From the NCBI GenBank assembly GCA_030760725.1, contig JASWHV010000008.1:35188720-35252719 (forward strand): a stretch of 64,000 bases of DNA, given 5' to 3'. The translations under genes and the position numbers were made by a program. Below are positions 11,873-22,244 of the stretch, piece after piece. Source of the DNA: Neostapfia colusana (Eukaryota > Streptophyta > Magnoliopsida > Poales > Poaceae). Below the pieces are notes generated by a model that was not told where the DNA came from, searched no databases, and saw only the letters and a program-made list of their open reading frames with translations. Numbering within the stretch: the first letter of the stretch is position 1; the number at the start of each line of letters is the position of its first letter.

Positions 11873-11877
11873 GAGAT
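11873..11877 (+). repeat. Target-site duplication of E2, left copy
   Basis: GAGAT before the E2 5' LTR; repeated at 26154-26158. The uninterrupted site ATGAGATCATCAAC is seen in the E1 3' LTR near 40950. Confidence 0.93.
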
Positions 11878-13901
11878 TGTAAAGGTCCCAAAAGTATGAA
11901 TACAAAGAAACATGAGTTTTCACAAATGTGGTTGTCATGTGTATGAAAAAGGGGCTGGTTTCAACTTTTTACATATGATAACACATGAAAAATTGTTCAA
12001 AAACCAACTTAGGGTTATTTGCATGTTTGGACCCTAGGTGGGTTAAGACCACAGAGTTGAAGTACTCAAGTGCAATGGAAGGGTTTGCTACCCATTTATC
12101 TAAATGGAGTTAAATATGCAAAGAATTCAAATGTGCATTTGAATTTGCATGAAATTTGTCCAACTATCCAAGTGCAGCTCATTATCCAACTCCAAACATT
12201 TGAATTGATCACTTGTCAAGTTTTGGAGATCTTTTGAGGATAAGGGGTACTGACTAGTGGGGCCCACATGTCATAGGGATGAATAGACTTAGCCCTTAAG
12301 TCTTTTCTCTCTGTTCCTCACTCCACCGAAGCTTTACCCCGGGGCGACACCGAGCGGCTGCTCCACCGCCCAAGGCTCCACCTCCTGCTCCAATTCGTGC
12401 CGGCCTGATCTTTACCCCGTAGCCAACCGACGCACGTTGCTTTCCTCACTTGATCGCGCCCTCGCTGTCTTTCTCACGCACGAACAGAAACCGGCGCTCA
12501 ATGCCGCACTTTCCTCTTCCCGATCGCCGGCCCCAACCAAGCCTCGGTTGCTCGCGCCGGCAACAAAGAAAACCAGCGCCCGTGCATGCTCTACCACGCC
12601 AGCCCCACAACGCCGAAGCTCCTAGCCTGTGGCACGCACAATTCAGCAACTGGCGCCCAGGAAACAGAACTCACCGGCGGAAGCCAAGACGGGTTACCGT
12701 GGACAGCGAGCTACGGTTCCTTTCACAATCCCTCCTCAACACGAAAAATATGCGCCATGATCCCTAGATCGTGTAGCTGCAAACCGTGTAGCATTCGATC
12801 GACCGAGCATAGAGAATTTCCAAAGTTCCCGAAACATGGTGCATGGGGGTAGGGGTCGGTCTACCCCAAAATTCTAGCGGCACAGTCCACCCAAGATCGG
12901 GCGAGCTTGCACACAGCCTCTACACCTCTTAGCGGTCATCCTCGAAGAAGAACCAAGCAAAAACATCTAGGATTGACCGAGTTATAGCCATTTTTTGTGC
13001 CACCATGAAGAAACCGTCTCGGGTCACCGTGGAGCTCTATGCTGCCGGCCTTTTCATGAGGTTTGGCGCCCATTTCCGACATTCTCAAGCTGCCACGGTA
13101 CTCTCCGAGCAATTCCCGACCGTTTTAATGTGGTGTAGGCGATTTCCAAGCTCACCGGAACCCTAGCGGCCACTGCCGCCGCCGTGCACCCCTTTCCGGC
13201 GGTCTACGGCCACCGGCGACACCTTAGACTAGTTCAGCGCCACGAATTACGGGGGGGGGGGGGCGAGTCTGAGGTCGGGAGATGGCCGGGAAGGCCATTC
13301 CGGCGACGCTCGCCAGAGGGCGCCGCCGCGGCCCCTGTTTGGCGCGAGGAAGAAGAAGGTATGCCGGGTGGGACCCACTGGCAGGCATTGGAACATTTTG
13401 GGATTTCAGTTTTCAGTTTAAACTTTGGAGGGCCACAACTCTGGGTAGGAGAATCCAAAAATTGTGAAACAAATTTTGTTGGATTCCTCTAATAGAGTAC
13501 TGTCCAAATATGAAACCCAATTTGTATGAAATTCAAATTCCGGAAATTTCTTTAAAACTTTTCAGCAAAAGAATTTTAGACGGAGTTTGGCTAATCCAAA
13601 ATCCTCAAATTTTGCCGGAATAGTCTTTAGGGTGTTAGTGAACCCATATAAAAGTTTCAGCTCAACTGGTGTTGATTAGGGCAATTCATAATTTAAGTTG
13701 CTGTGTTCAATTGGATACAGAAACATTTTCAGGGAATTTCCAGAGCTTGGGGATTCATTTCTGGGAGATTCTTAGCTCCACAAATCCTAGGAAAATTCAT
13801 GCAAGCTATATGAACTATAATTAAAATTGTAGTTCACTAAGTTTGGCATGAACATGTATGTGATCCCAGAATTAATTCTTCTTTGCTTAATTGCTTAGAA
13901 A

Positions 13902-13983
13902 ATTGTTCTGAACAAACCACTCAATGAAAAGTGCTAATTTTGATTGTTCTGAACAAACCACTCAATGAAAAGTGCTAATTTTG
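13902..13983 (+). repeat. 41-bp perfect tandem duplication, E2 5' LTR only
   Basis: Two identical copies (13902-13942 and 13943-13983). The 3' LTR has a single copy near 24300, so this arose after insertion or differed between parental templates. Confidence 0.9.
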
Positions 13984-15209
13984 GGTCCAGAGGACTTTCT
14001 TGTGACAAGGAACTCACATGAAAATTCTCAGCTCCATTGGAGCTCTGGATCACCCCTGTTCTGTTTAACCTCTTAAGGGGATCAATATAGAAGAGGGGGA
14101 AACCACTTAGTACTAATCATGTGCTTAGATCCAAACCCAAACCACTAGCACCATTGTCATTTTAAATTCTTAAACAGAGTTCCAGATTTGAAACTTGTTG
14201 TTAGAACTTGTAGCAAAGCTTTACAATTAAACAATTGTGCATATTCATTACGTGTAGAATCTACGTGAAGAACTTGAAGTCATTGGAATAGAGATCAAAG
14301 GAGGGAGGCAAGAGATCAATCCAAGTGGTCTTCACTAACTCAGATATATATATTAGTTCCCTACAAAACAAAGGCAAGCCCCGGTTTGCATCAAAATTTA
14401 CAAGCTTTTATTTGTATTCACTTTACTTGGTCTAGTAATTTGTTTATTGCATTAAGTCTACATGGTATGAAGCTCCAAATGCATGACCCAGAAAACCATG
14501 GAGTTTAAATGTAGCATAGGTTATCAATTGATTATAACTGATGATCTCAAGTTAACAAAGTGGATTAAAAGAAGCAAAACTCGAGTAGGCAGTTTCCTAC
14601 TCGTGAAACGGGGTTAAGGGGGATCAATCGGAAGAGTTGGGAATTGATCCTCATACTTGGGAAAGGAGACCGGGCAGTGGATGGAAGGTTCAAGGACATG
14701 GTCCTGTGAATCTAGTCTATGTCTGAGTCGATTAAGGCCCGTTCTCGTGTGCGGCCCTGTGAGACAAGTTTGAGATGTGGACCGGATGCATACTGGCAAT
14801 ATGGGACCCAGGAAACCGATGTAACATGTTAACCTGGGTGTCGAGGCATACCTCACCATCTGATGCTGAAGCTGAAAGGATAGAGAAGTCAGCTCTACGA
14901 GGGTTTTCCGTAGAGAGACTTAATCCCAGTCGGTGGGACCGGTTCGACATTTGGGTGTCGTGTGAAAGGTTGCCACGTACGACGCCAGTGATGGTTGCTG
15001 TGTGCAACGTCGAGTACGGGCGTACGTGTCATGTCAGCCGGGTGTTTTTGATTGCAATCACTGTCGCTCGCGGTAGTGAGCTTACTTGTACACTGAGTCG
15101 TGACGTAGTAATAAACTGGATACGTTTAATATGCTTCGCGAGTAATCCTCATAATGGAGATGAGGAACAACCAACACTTCACTAAATTTAATTTCCACCT
15201 TGGGCTAGT

Positions 15210-15365
15210 AGCGTCGAGGCAAAGCGTTTCTTGTTTGATTGTGGAGTCTCGACGTTGATGGCGCAAGGTCCGTATGAGTCTAGGATAGCTCAATAAAGTT
15301 ACTTTCACCTCGGGCAAGTGACATCGAGATGAAGCGTTTCTTGTTTGATTGTGGAGTCTCGATGT
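15210..15365 (+). promoter_or_regulatory. Two tandem stem-loop sequences with a shared loop, E2 LTR
   Basis: First palindrome: arms 15210-15220 and 15246-15256 (core CGTCGAG/CTCGACG). Second: arms 15321-15329 and 15357-15365 (ACATCGAGA/TCTCGATGT). Both enclose nearly the same loop, AAGCGTTTCTTGTTTGATTG followed by TGGAG. The stems differ by a paired change (G-C to A-T) that preserves pairing. Both lie within 175 bases upstream of the TATA box at 15381. They recur in the 3' LTR at about 25450-25610. They may be protein-binding palindromes or RNA structure. Confidence 0.7.
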
Positions 15366-15380
15366 AAGTTGCGTGAGGGC

Positions 15381-15387
15381 TATAAAT
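15381..15387 (+). promoter_or_regulatory. Candidate TATA box, E2 5' LTR
   Basis: GGGCTATAAATG; the 3' LTR has GGGCTATAAAGG at the same place. It leaves about 530 bases for R and U5. An alternative TATAAAAG at 13647 is not conserved in the 3' LTR. Confidence 0.5.
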
Positions 15388-15914
15388 GTTGCTTAAAACT
15401 TGAAGTAAGGACTCTCCTTTAGCTCAAGTTCATCGTTTGTGCAAACTTCTATAATCAGCCCTCTATTTGCATCATGTAGAGTTTCATGACTAGGGTGACG
15501 GGTCAGTCTTGCTGAGCTTCGTGCTCACAGATACTGCATAAGTTGTTTTGCAGGTAATAACTGTACGCTGATATGTACGGGTGTCCGATGAGACTCGGAG
15601 CTCTCTGAGTGGTGAACTCCTGGCAACCCTTGCCGCTGCTATTGTGAGGGTGTTGCTAGTGAGAAGGGTCCGCGGGCTGGACACCTTCTCTGTTGCTTAG
15701 CATAGGTATGAGACGTGAGTTGTAATAGTCATCCGTTGTAGAATATTTTGAGAAGTATTTGTAAAATTTACACTTTGTAAGCTTCCGCTTGATTTATGTA
15801 ATATGATGCTTTATTATGTGTGCTGTTAGGTGCCGCATCGCACGGCACCACCCAATGCGATTCCCGGGCGAGGTGCCCCGTCCCCATGAACCGGGACGAC
15901 GGGCCCTCACAGCG

Positions 15915-15926
15915 TGGTATCAGAGC
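15915..15926 (+). other. Primer-binding site of E2 (initiator tRNA-Met)
   Basis: TGGTATCAGAGC, three bases after the LTR end; complementary to the 3' end of plant initiator tRNA-Met. Confidence 0.92.
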
Positions 15927-17654
15927 CGCATTGGTAATAGCGCACGGAATAAAGATCGTACTACGACAAAAACATAGGATACGGTGAGGAAACAGTATTA
16001 GGCCCACATAAGGACTATAGTAGTATAGTTACTTAAGGTGGCAGGACTAACATATTTGTTATAATTCTGAATTTTGATTATGTAACGACGCACCTACGCT
16101 AAGGTAAGCATGGTAAGGAACGCCACCGAAAGCGGTTCAATTCCGGTTAGCTCCTCTGACGAGGAAAGTGGTTCAGGGCTATGTCTCACAGCTTGGTGTG
16201 AGACGTTAATATGAACTCTTGGACTCTTCATATTCCTGAGTTCATATGAAACGCTGATCCCTAGCGTGCATTAGGCAAGTAAGTGCAGACCCCATCGTGT
16301 GGTCAGTAACGCGATAGTGTGGTCTTCTGGAAATAGCCCAGGAGGACATACACAACGCTTGCCATCGGCGTGCCCTGTAGGGCAGTAGGTGGTATCTGTT
16401 GGGTTGATAACATTCCCAACTGTGACGACCCGTTCATGATATACTCGGGTTCCCCGTCGTGTGGTGTTGAAACACGATCACGTACCTTGAGACGTGACTT
16501 AACTCAAGGACGGCCGTATGACAATGATACGGGCGTTTGTATTTACTTTCAAATATGGAACTGCCTGAAATGAAGCAACCTTTGAGTGCACCACTATTGA
16601 GTGTTCTTCTGCAGGTACTAACCACGTACGTATCCCGTGTAGTACACGTGTGCGAGAGACTGTCTTAGTGCCACTGATTAAACGGATATGCCGGTATAAG
16701 CCGGTATAGGATTTTCTTTGGTGAGGCTGCGTAGTACCGACATGCTTCTTACGGTGCATCGACACCGTACTACACTTAATAACTCCTTCCTTATGAAGAA
16801 ATAAGTCATGAACTAAATTTCAACTAAAAATGGAAGTTTGAAATAAGTATTAGTTACTGAACTCTTATTTTGAGCTAAGATTCAAATGAGAGAAGGTTTA
16901 GGTATCAAAGATTTCAAAAACAGAGTGCTCTGTTTCTGGCAGGAAATTCTTGCTGGACTTTGACAGAGCATAACTCTGAGTAGCTTTAACCAATTAAGGT
17001 GTATTATACAGTTCTAGAATCTTTTCAAGTTCTCTACAACTTTCTTGTAGACCTCCCGAGCAAAATCACACGTTAAGTTGGTGAAAAGTCCAGTTGAAGA
17101 CAAAACTGTCCAGAACCAGGACAGCAGAAAAACCTCTCTGGACCTTTCTATTTTTAAGTCATAACTTCCTGTAGAAAAAATCCCTAAGGAGTATGTGATA
17201 CACCGTTGGAAAGGTTATGAGATATGCAACATTGTTGTAGTTCAAAGGTTGTTCAGATTCTTGTTGTATTTTCATATACAACTGTGATAAAGTCAGCCAC
17301 ATACAAAGGAGATGCTGGCAAATTTTATCCAGAAAGTCTGTCAACTCTGCGAAATCATAACTTTTGATCCGGAAGTGATATGGAGGCATTTGAATACTCG
17401 TTGGAAGGATATTGGAGTTAACTTTAACTTTGATATTCAACTTGAGTTATGAAAGTGCTTTTAACTGGATCAAAAATCTGGTTTGTTTAAGGACCGGTCA
17501 ATCTGCTTTTAAATCCTTGCTGTTAGCTACATCAGTTTGCGCTTAAATAATTTTTCTTACATGTTAAGATTTCATTATCAGTGTTGCACTACTTCGTTTA
17601 GGGAATAAATCAAGTGATAGTGTTGAGCTGATAATGAACTCTTGCAATTGCAGA
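15927..17654 (+). other. E2 leader, no gene; paired hairpins and intron-like limits
   Basis: About 1.7 kb with no open frame of note. Shared with the E3 leader: GTCTCACA/TGTGAGAC hairpin (16183-16190 with 16197-16204), ATATGAACTC/GAGTTCATAT arms just after it, and a near-palindrome TGCCCTGTAGGGCA (16371-16384). A donor-like AAG/GTAAGC (GT at 16104) and an acceptor-like TTGCAATTGCAG ending at 17653, one base before the gag ATG, would bracket a 1.55-kb intron. Confidence 0.6.
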
Positions 17655-18865
17655 ATGGTGCGAACTCGTTCCATGGGTGAGGTGGGTGGTTCCAGTGGTG
17701 GTGGTGGTGGTGATAACTCTCCACAGCGGGAGCAGCGAGCTCCGCAACCGCAGCCGCCACCAGGACCTTCACCTACGGTCATAATGGCGGACATTCTGTC
17801 TTCCATGATGGGTGCAAGTGATGAGCGAACCGACTTGCTCCGTACCCTGGTGATGAATACATCCCGTCAAGAGGAATGCCAAGATGAAGACTTGTGCCAA
17901 CCTCAACTGAATTCCTATGTTAAGTTCTTAGCAACTCAACCACCGGTTTTCATTGAAGCTGAGGATCCTATGGTGGCGGATAGCTGGATCCGTACCATTG
18001 AGTCTAAGTTCGGGTTGCTCCAATGCACCGAACATCAGAAGGTTCTATACGCGGCGCAACAACTTCACGGGTCCGCAAATGCATGGTGGGCAAATCAACT
18101 CGCCTCCTTACCAGCTGGACATGACTTTACATGGGCAGAATTCCGGAAGGCGTTTCTCGCGTATCATGTTCCTTCCGGAATAATACAGCGAAAACTCGAG
18201 GAGTTTCTGGCCTTAAAACAAGGAGGGAGGGGTGCATACGAGCATTCGCGAGTGTTCAACAAGCTGGTACAGTATGCGCCTCAACATGTGAACACCGAAG
18301 CACAAAAGTGTGAATGGTTTTTTCCGCAGCCTCAATCCCAATCTAAAGGAGAGACTCGTTTTAGCTGATCGAAAGAACTTCAACAAATTGATGAGTGCTG
18401 CCATCATGGTTGAAGATGCTCAGCGGAAAGTTCAGGCTGAGAAAAGAAAGAACCATATACCACCGGAGAGTAGCAGTAGTGCTCTGCAGAAATACAAGGT
18501 GGTAGACAGTACCTTGAACTGTCAGCTGATGCAGCCGGCTCGATGACTCCAGCAACATTCGGGTCGTTCAGCTCAATACTCTGAAGTCGGACAGCTGCAA
18601 CAACGGTATATGCAGCCATGTTATTCTGTTCCTCAAGTGTTCTTGCCACAGCAGAATACAACTAGTGCCCGTACACAGAGCAACCAGGAACCGGCTGAGA
18701 AACCGTGCTTCACGTGCGGGTACTTGGGTCACATCAGCAGGAAGTGTCCAGAAAGGATACACCATAGAGAAACTACACCGGGGCGGGGTATAAATCAACC
18801 CCGTGCTCAGCTTCAAGGAACAGCACCAAAATCCCGGTGCATTTATCATACAGCTCTAGAGGATG
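17655..18865 (+). pseudogene. gag of E2 (broken)
   Basis: Nucleocapsid/capsid part of the polyprotein. Start chosen at ATG 17655 (MVRTRSMGEV) because E3 gag starts MVRTRAMHEV at the matching place. The order is a Gly/Ser/Pro-rich N-terminus, the conserved gag core (WIRTIESKFGLLQC, HGSANAWWANQLASLP, FLALKQGG at about 17985-18225), a basic Gln-rich region, and a CCHC zinc knuckle (CFTCGYLGHISRKC, 18706-18747). Lesions: six Ts instead of five at 18318-18323 shift the frame, and TGA at 18544-18546. The gag to pol limit is approximate; no separate stop is expected between them. Confidence 0.88.
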
Positions 18866-19480
18866 TGCCAGATGGGGCACCTGTGCTAGCGGGAATGTTC
18901 ACCCTAAATGGACTACCTGTGTTAATTTTATTTGACTCTGGAGCTACACACAATTTCATCAGCAGGTTGTTTGTGTGCAAAGCTGAGCTCTCCACCTCTA
19001 CACCGAAGGATCACTACCTTATCCGCTCACCTGGTGGAAATATAGCTGCTAATGAAGTAGTGATCAAAGCACCCTTGTGCTTAGGTGGAAACGTATACCC
19101 CACAACTCTCATTGTGTTAGAGGGGCAGAAGATCGATGTGATTTTAGGAATGACGTGGATGAACTACCACAGGGCTGTTCGTGACATTGGTCCACGGATT
19201 ATTAGTTTGGACTCTCCAATCTACGGTCTCCAAACGCTCATACTTGAAGCCGTGGACTCTAAAAATCCAGTGGTGTACCACAGTGTGACCACGAAACTGG
19301 AGGATATTCCAGTGGTCCGTGAGTACCCAGATGTGTTTCCCGACGATCTTCCAGGGATGCCGCCTGAGAGGGATGTGGTATTGAAGATTGAGTTAGCACC
19401 GGGAACCACACCAATATCTCGGAGGCCGTACAAAATGTCTCTGAAGGAATTAGCTGAAAAAAGAACAGCTAAAGGACTTA
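18866..19480 (+). pseudogene. Protease region of E2
   Basis: Retropepsin-type aspartic protease that would cut the polyprotein. The active-site triad DSG is at 18934-18942 in LFDSGATHNFIS, followed by IDVILGMTW (about 19132), the second conserved hydrophobic-Gly element. It leads into the RT start (VREYPDVFPDDLPGMPPERD, about 19315). A 2-base loss in the A-run near 19457 puts RT out of frame with protease. Confidence 0.85.
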
Positions 19481-20773
19481 ATGCACAAAGGGTTCATCCG
19501 ACCAAGCTCATCGCCATGGGGCTGTTCAGCCCTCTTTGTGAAGAAAAAGGATGAGTCACTTCGGTTATGTGTGGATTATCATCCGCTGAATGCAGTGACA
19601 ATAAAAAATAAATATCCACTGCCGCGGATCGATATATTGTTTGATCAGTTGGTGGGTGCCAAGGTATTCTCCAAGATGGACTTACGGTCCGGTTATCATC
19701 AGATAAAAATCAGAGCGGAGGACATACCGAAGACGGCTTTCTCGACTAGATACGGGCTCTATGAGTATCTAGTCATGTCTTTCGGGCTAACAAATGCACC
19801 CGCACACTTCATGTATCTCATGAATTCTGTATTCATGCCAGAGTTGGATCAGTTTGCCGTGGTTTTCATCGACGACATTCTCGTATACTCCAAATCGGAG
19901 GAGGAGCACACCAAACATCTCCATATTGTTCTCCAACGCTTACGAGAACATAAGCTGTATGCCAAATTCAGCAAGTGTGAATTTTGGATCAGCAAGGTAC
20001 CATTTTTAGGCCACATTGTTTCAGCGGAGGGTGTGGCCGTGGATCCAACTAAAATTGAGCAAGTCTTGAAGTGGGAGTCCCCAACATCTGTTCATCAAAT
20101 CCACAGTTTTCTGGGGCTAGCAGGTTACTATCAGAGATTTATTCCCAGCTTCTCGAAGGTGGCTAAACCAATGACAGAGTTATTGAAGAAGAGCAGCAAG
20201 TATGTGTGGACAGAGGCCTGTGAAGAGGCATTTCAAACTCTAAAGAAACATCTCACCACGGCACCAGTGTTAGCCCAACCGGATAAAACAAAGCCATTTG
20301 ATGTCTATTGTGATGCTTCAGGCATTGGACCTGGCTGTGTCTTAATGCAAGATAGACGTGTGATCGCGTTTGGGTCTCGTCAACTCCGCAACCACGAGCA
20401 GCACTACCCCACTCATGACCTAGAACTCGCTGCAGTGGTGTTTGCGTTAAAGATGTGGAGGCACTACTTACTCGGGAATTTAGTGCACCTCTACACCGAC
20501 CATAAGAGCCTCAAATATATATTCACTCAGAAGGATATCAACATGAGGCAGCGGAGATTGTTGGAATTAATCAAAGATTATGAGCTCGAGATCCATTACC
20601 ATCCGGGCAAAGCTAACGTGGTGGCTGATGCACTCAGTCGTAAGTCCCACGTTTATAATTTGTCAGTTGTTCCAGATGAAGACGAAGAACCAAGCTTGCG
20701 GGTGATTCCGTATGGGGCATTGTATAATCTTGCTCTTGTGCCTACCGTTAGAGAAGAGATTGTACAAGCCTAG
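19481..20773 (+). pseudogene. Reverse transcriptase and RNase H of E2
   Basis: 430-residue open segment. RT landmarks: SSPWGCSALFVKKKD, LCVDYHPLN, MDLRSGYHQIKI, FGLTNAPAHFM, and the catalytic FIDD at 19865-19876, intact. RNase H: YCDASGIGPGCVLMQ (about 20307), THDLELAAVV, YTDHKSLKYI, then HPGKANVVADALSRK. It ends at TAG 20771-20773, in frame with the integrase segment that follows; E3 has CAG (Gln) at this codon, so this looks like one C-to-T change. Without the stops this would be a near-complete enzyme. Confidence 0.9.
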
Positions 20774-22174
20774 AAGAGAGATAGAGGGATGAGGAATATA
20801 CGAGCAAGGATTAAAGAGGATAAAATGAAATGTTTCCGGGAAGATGATCAAGGCGTGTTATGGTTTAACGACCGTATCATGGTACCCCGGAACCTGAAGC
20901 TAAGGAAGAAGATCTTGGACGAAGCTCATATGTCCAAGTACTCGATACATCCAGGAAGCAATAAGATGTATCAAGATCTTAAAATAAAATTTTGGTGGAC
21001 TCGGATGAAGCGAGAAATTGCCAAATATGTATCTGAATGTGATACATGTCGGCGAGTCAAGGCTAACCATATAAAGAAAGCGGGAATGCTGCAACCATTA
21101 AGAGTTCCGGCATGGAAGTTGGAGGACATCAGCATGGACTTTATTGTCGGACTGCCTCTCACGTCCAGAAAGCATGACTCCATTTGGGTGATTGTTGATC
21201 GCTTAACCAAATCAGCCCACTTCATCCCAGTGAATACGGGATTCCAGACTAAGCAATATGCAGAGTTGTATCTCTCCAGAATTGTATGCTTACATGAAGT
21301 CCCCAAAACCATCATATCAGATCGAGGTTCAATATTTGTTGCTCGTTTCTGGGAGCAACTACATGAATCTCTGGGAACAAAGTTAATCAGAGGCTCAGCA
21401 TACCATCCTCAGACCGACGGTCAAACGGAGAGGGTGAATCAAATTTTAGAAGATATGCTGAGGGCATGTGCCATAGATCATGGAAAGAACTGGGATAACC
21501 ATTTGCCATTAGCAGAGTTCTCCTACAACAATGGTTACCAATCTAGTATTAAAATGGCACCATACGAAGCACTTTATGGCAGGAAGTGCCGCACACCACT
21601 CAATTGGTGTGAATCCGGCGAGAGAGTGATCTTCGGCATTGATCTTGTAAAGGATGCCGAAGAGCGAGTCCAGCTGATTCAAGAAAACCTCAAAGCCGCT
21701 CAATCTCGCCAGAAGAGTTATGCGGACCAGCGACGCCGACCCTTGTGCTTTGAAGTCGGAGATCATGTCTATCTCCGAGTATCCCCGATGAAGGGAATTC
21801 ATCGATTCGGGGTCAAGGGAAAGCTAGCGCCTCGCTTTGTGGGTCCGTATGTTATTACAGAACGGTGTGGGCCGGTAGCCTACCGTTTGGAGCTGCCACC
21901 ATCCTTATCGGGCATCCACGACATCTTCCATATCTCACACTTGAGAAAGTGTTTGAAGAGGCCGACAGAGATTCTTTCGGAAGACATGGAGATATTGCAA
22001 CCGGATCTCACCTACGCCGAGCAGCCCATCAAGATTATCGACGAGAAGAGCCGGATCACTCGAAATCGGACATTGAAATTTTACAAAGTGCTGTGGAGTA
22101 ATCACACACCAGAAGAAGCAACTTGGGAGAGCGAAGATTACATCCACAAGAACTGTCCGGAACTTTTGTCGTAA
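20774..22174 (+). pseudogene. Integrase and chromodomain of E2
   Basis: Open from the TAG at 20773 to a natural stop at 22172-22174. H2C2 finger: HMSKYSIHPG and CDTCRRVK (about 20925-21060). Core: MDFIVGLP (about 21135), ISDRGSIF (about 21315), GQTERVNQ (about 21420) supply D, D and E. GPY at about 21844. The chromodomain-like end is YKVLWSNHTPEEATWE (about 22084-22131). All catalytic residues are present; it is classed as a pseudogene only because of the upstream lesions in the shared polyprotein. Confidence 0.9.
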
Positions 22175-22230
22175 ATTTTGTAATTACCTTCCGCCTCATC
22201 TTTCTTTTGTAATCTTGGGACGAGATTCTT

Positions 22231-22244
22231 TTAAGGGGGAGGAT
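22231..22244 (+). other. Polypurine tract of E2
   Basis: TTAAGGGGGAGGAT immediately before the 3' LTR TG at 22245, preceded by GGGACGAGATTCTTT, as in E3. Confidence 0.85.

Larger units (their letters stand above)
9507..11877 (+). repeat. E1 5' LTR, left part
   Basis: TGTAACACCCC start, GC-rich promoter region with TATA (9877-9883), then AT-rich sequence. It stops at GAGAT, where E2 is inserted, and continues at 26159. It aligns with 35115-36790 and 40261 onward. No gene; the Pro/Arg-rich open frames at 9526-10290 are compositional. Confidence 0.93.
11878..15911 (+). repeat. E2 5' LTR, 4034 bp
   Basis: TGTAAAGGTCCC start, CTCACA end. Contains a G13 run (13251-13263), an (AT)5 stretch (14344-14353), a private 41-bp tandem duplication (13902-13983), two stem-loop sequences (15210-15365), a TATA box (15381-15387) and a terminal hairpin GGTGCCG/CGGCACC around 15830. 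No gene; the open frames at 12412-12852 and 13184-13492 are shared with the 3' LTR and look compositional. Confidence 0.93.

Noticed and set aside
12412..12852. Open frames on both strands in the E2 LTR
   Set aside because: Same compositional effect; homologous frames at 22790-23176 diverge by frameshift and resemble no known protein.
15915..15926. TGGTATCAGAGC and similar sites as parts of tRNA genes
   Set aside because: Only the 12-base complement of the tRNA 3' end is present, immediately after an LTR; no cloverleaf.
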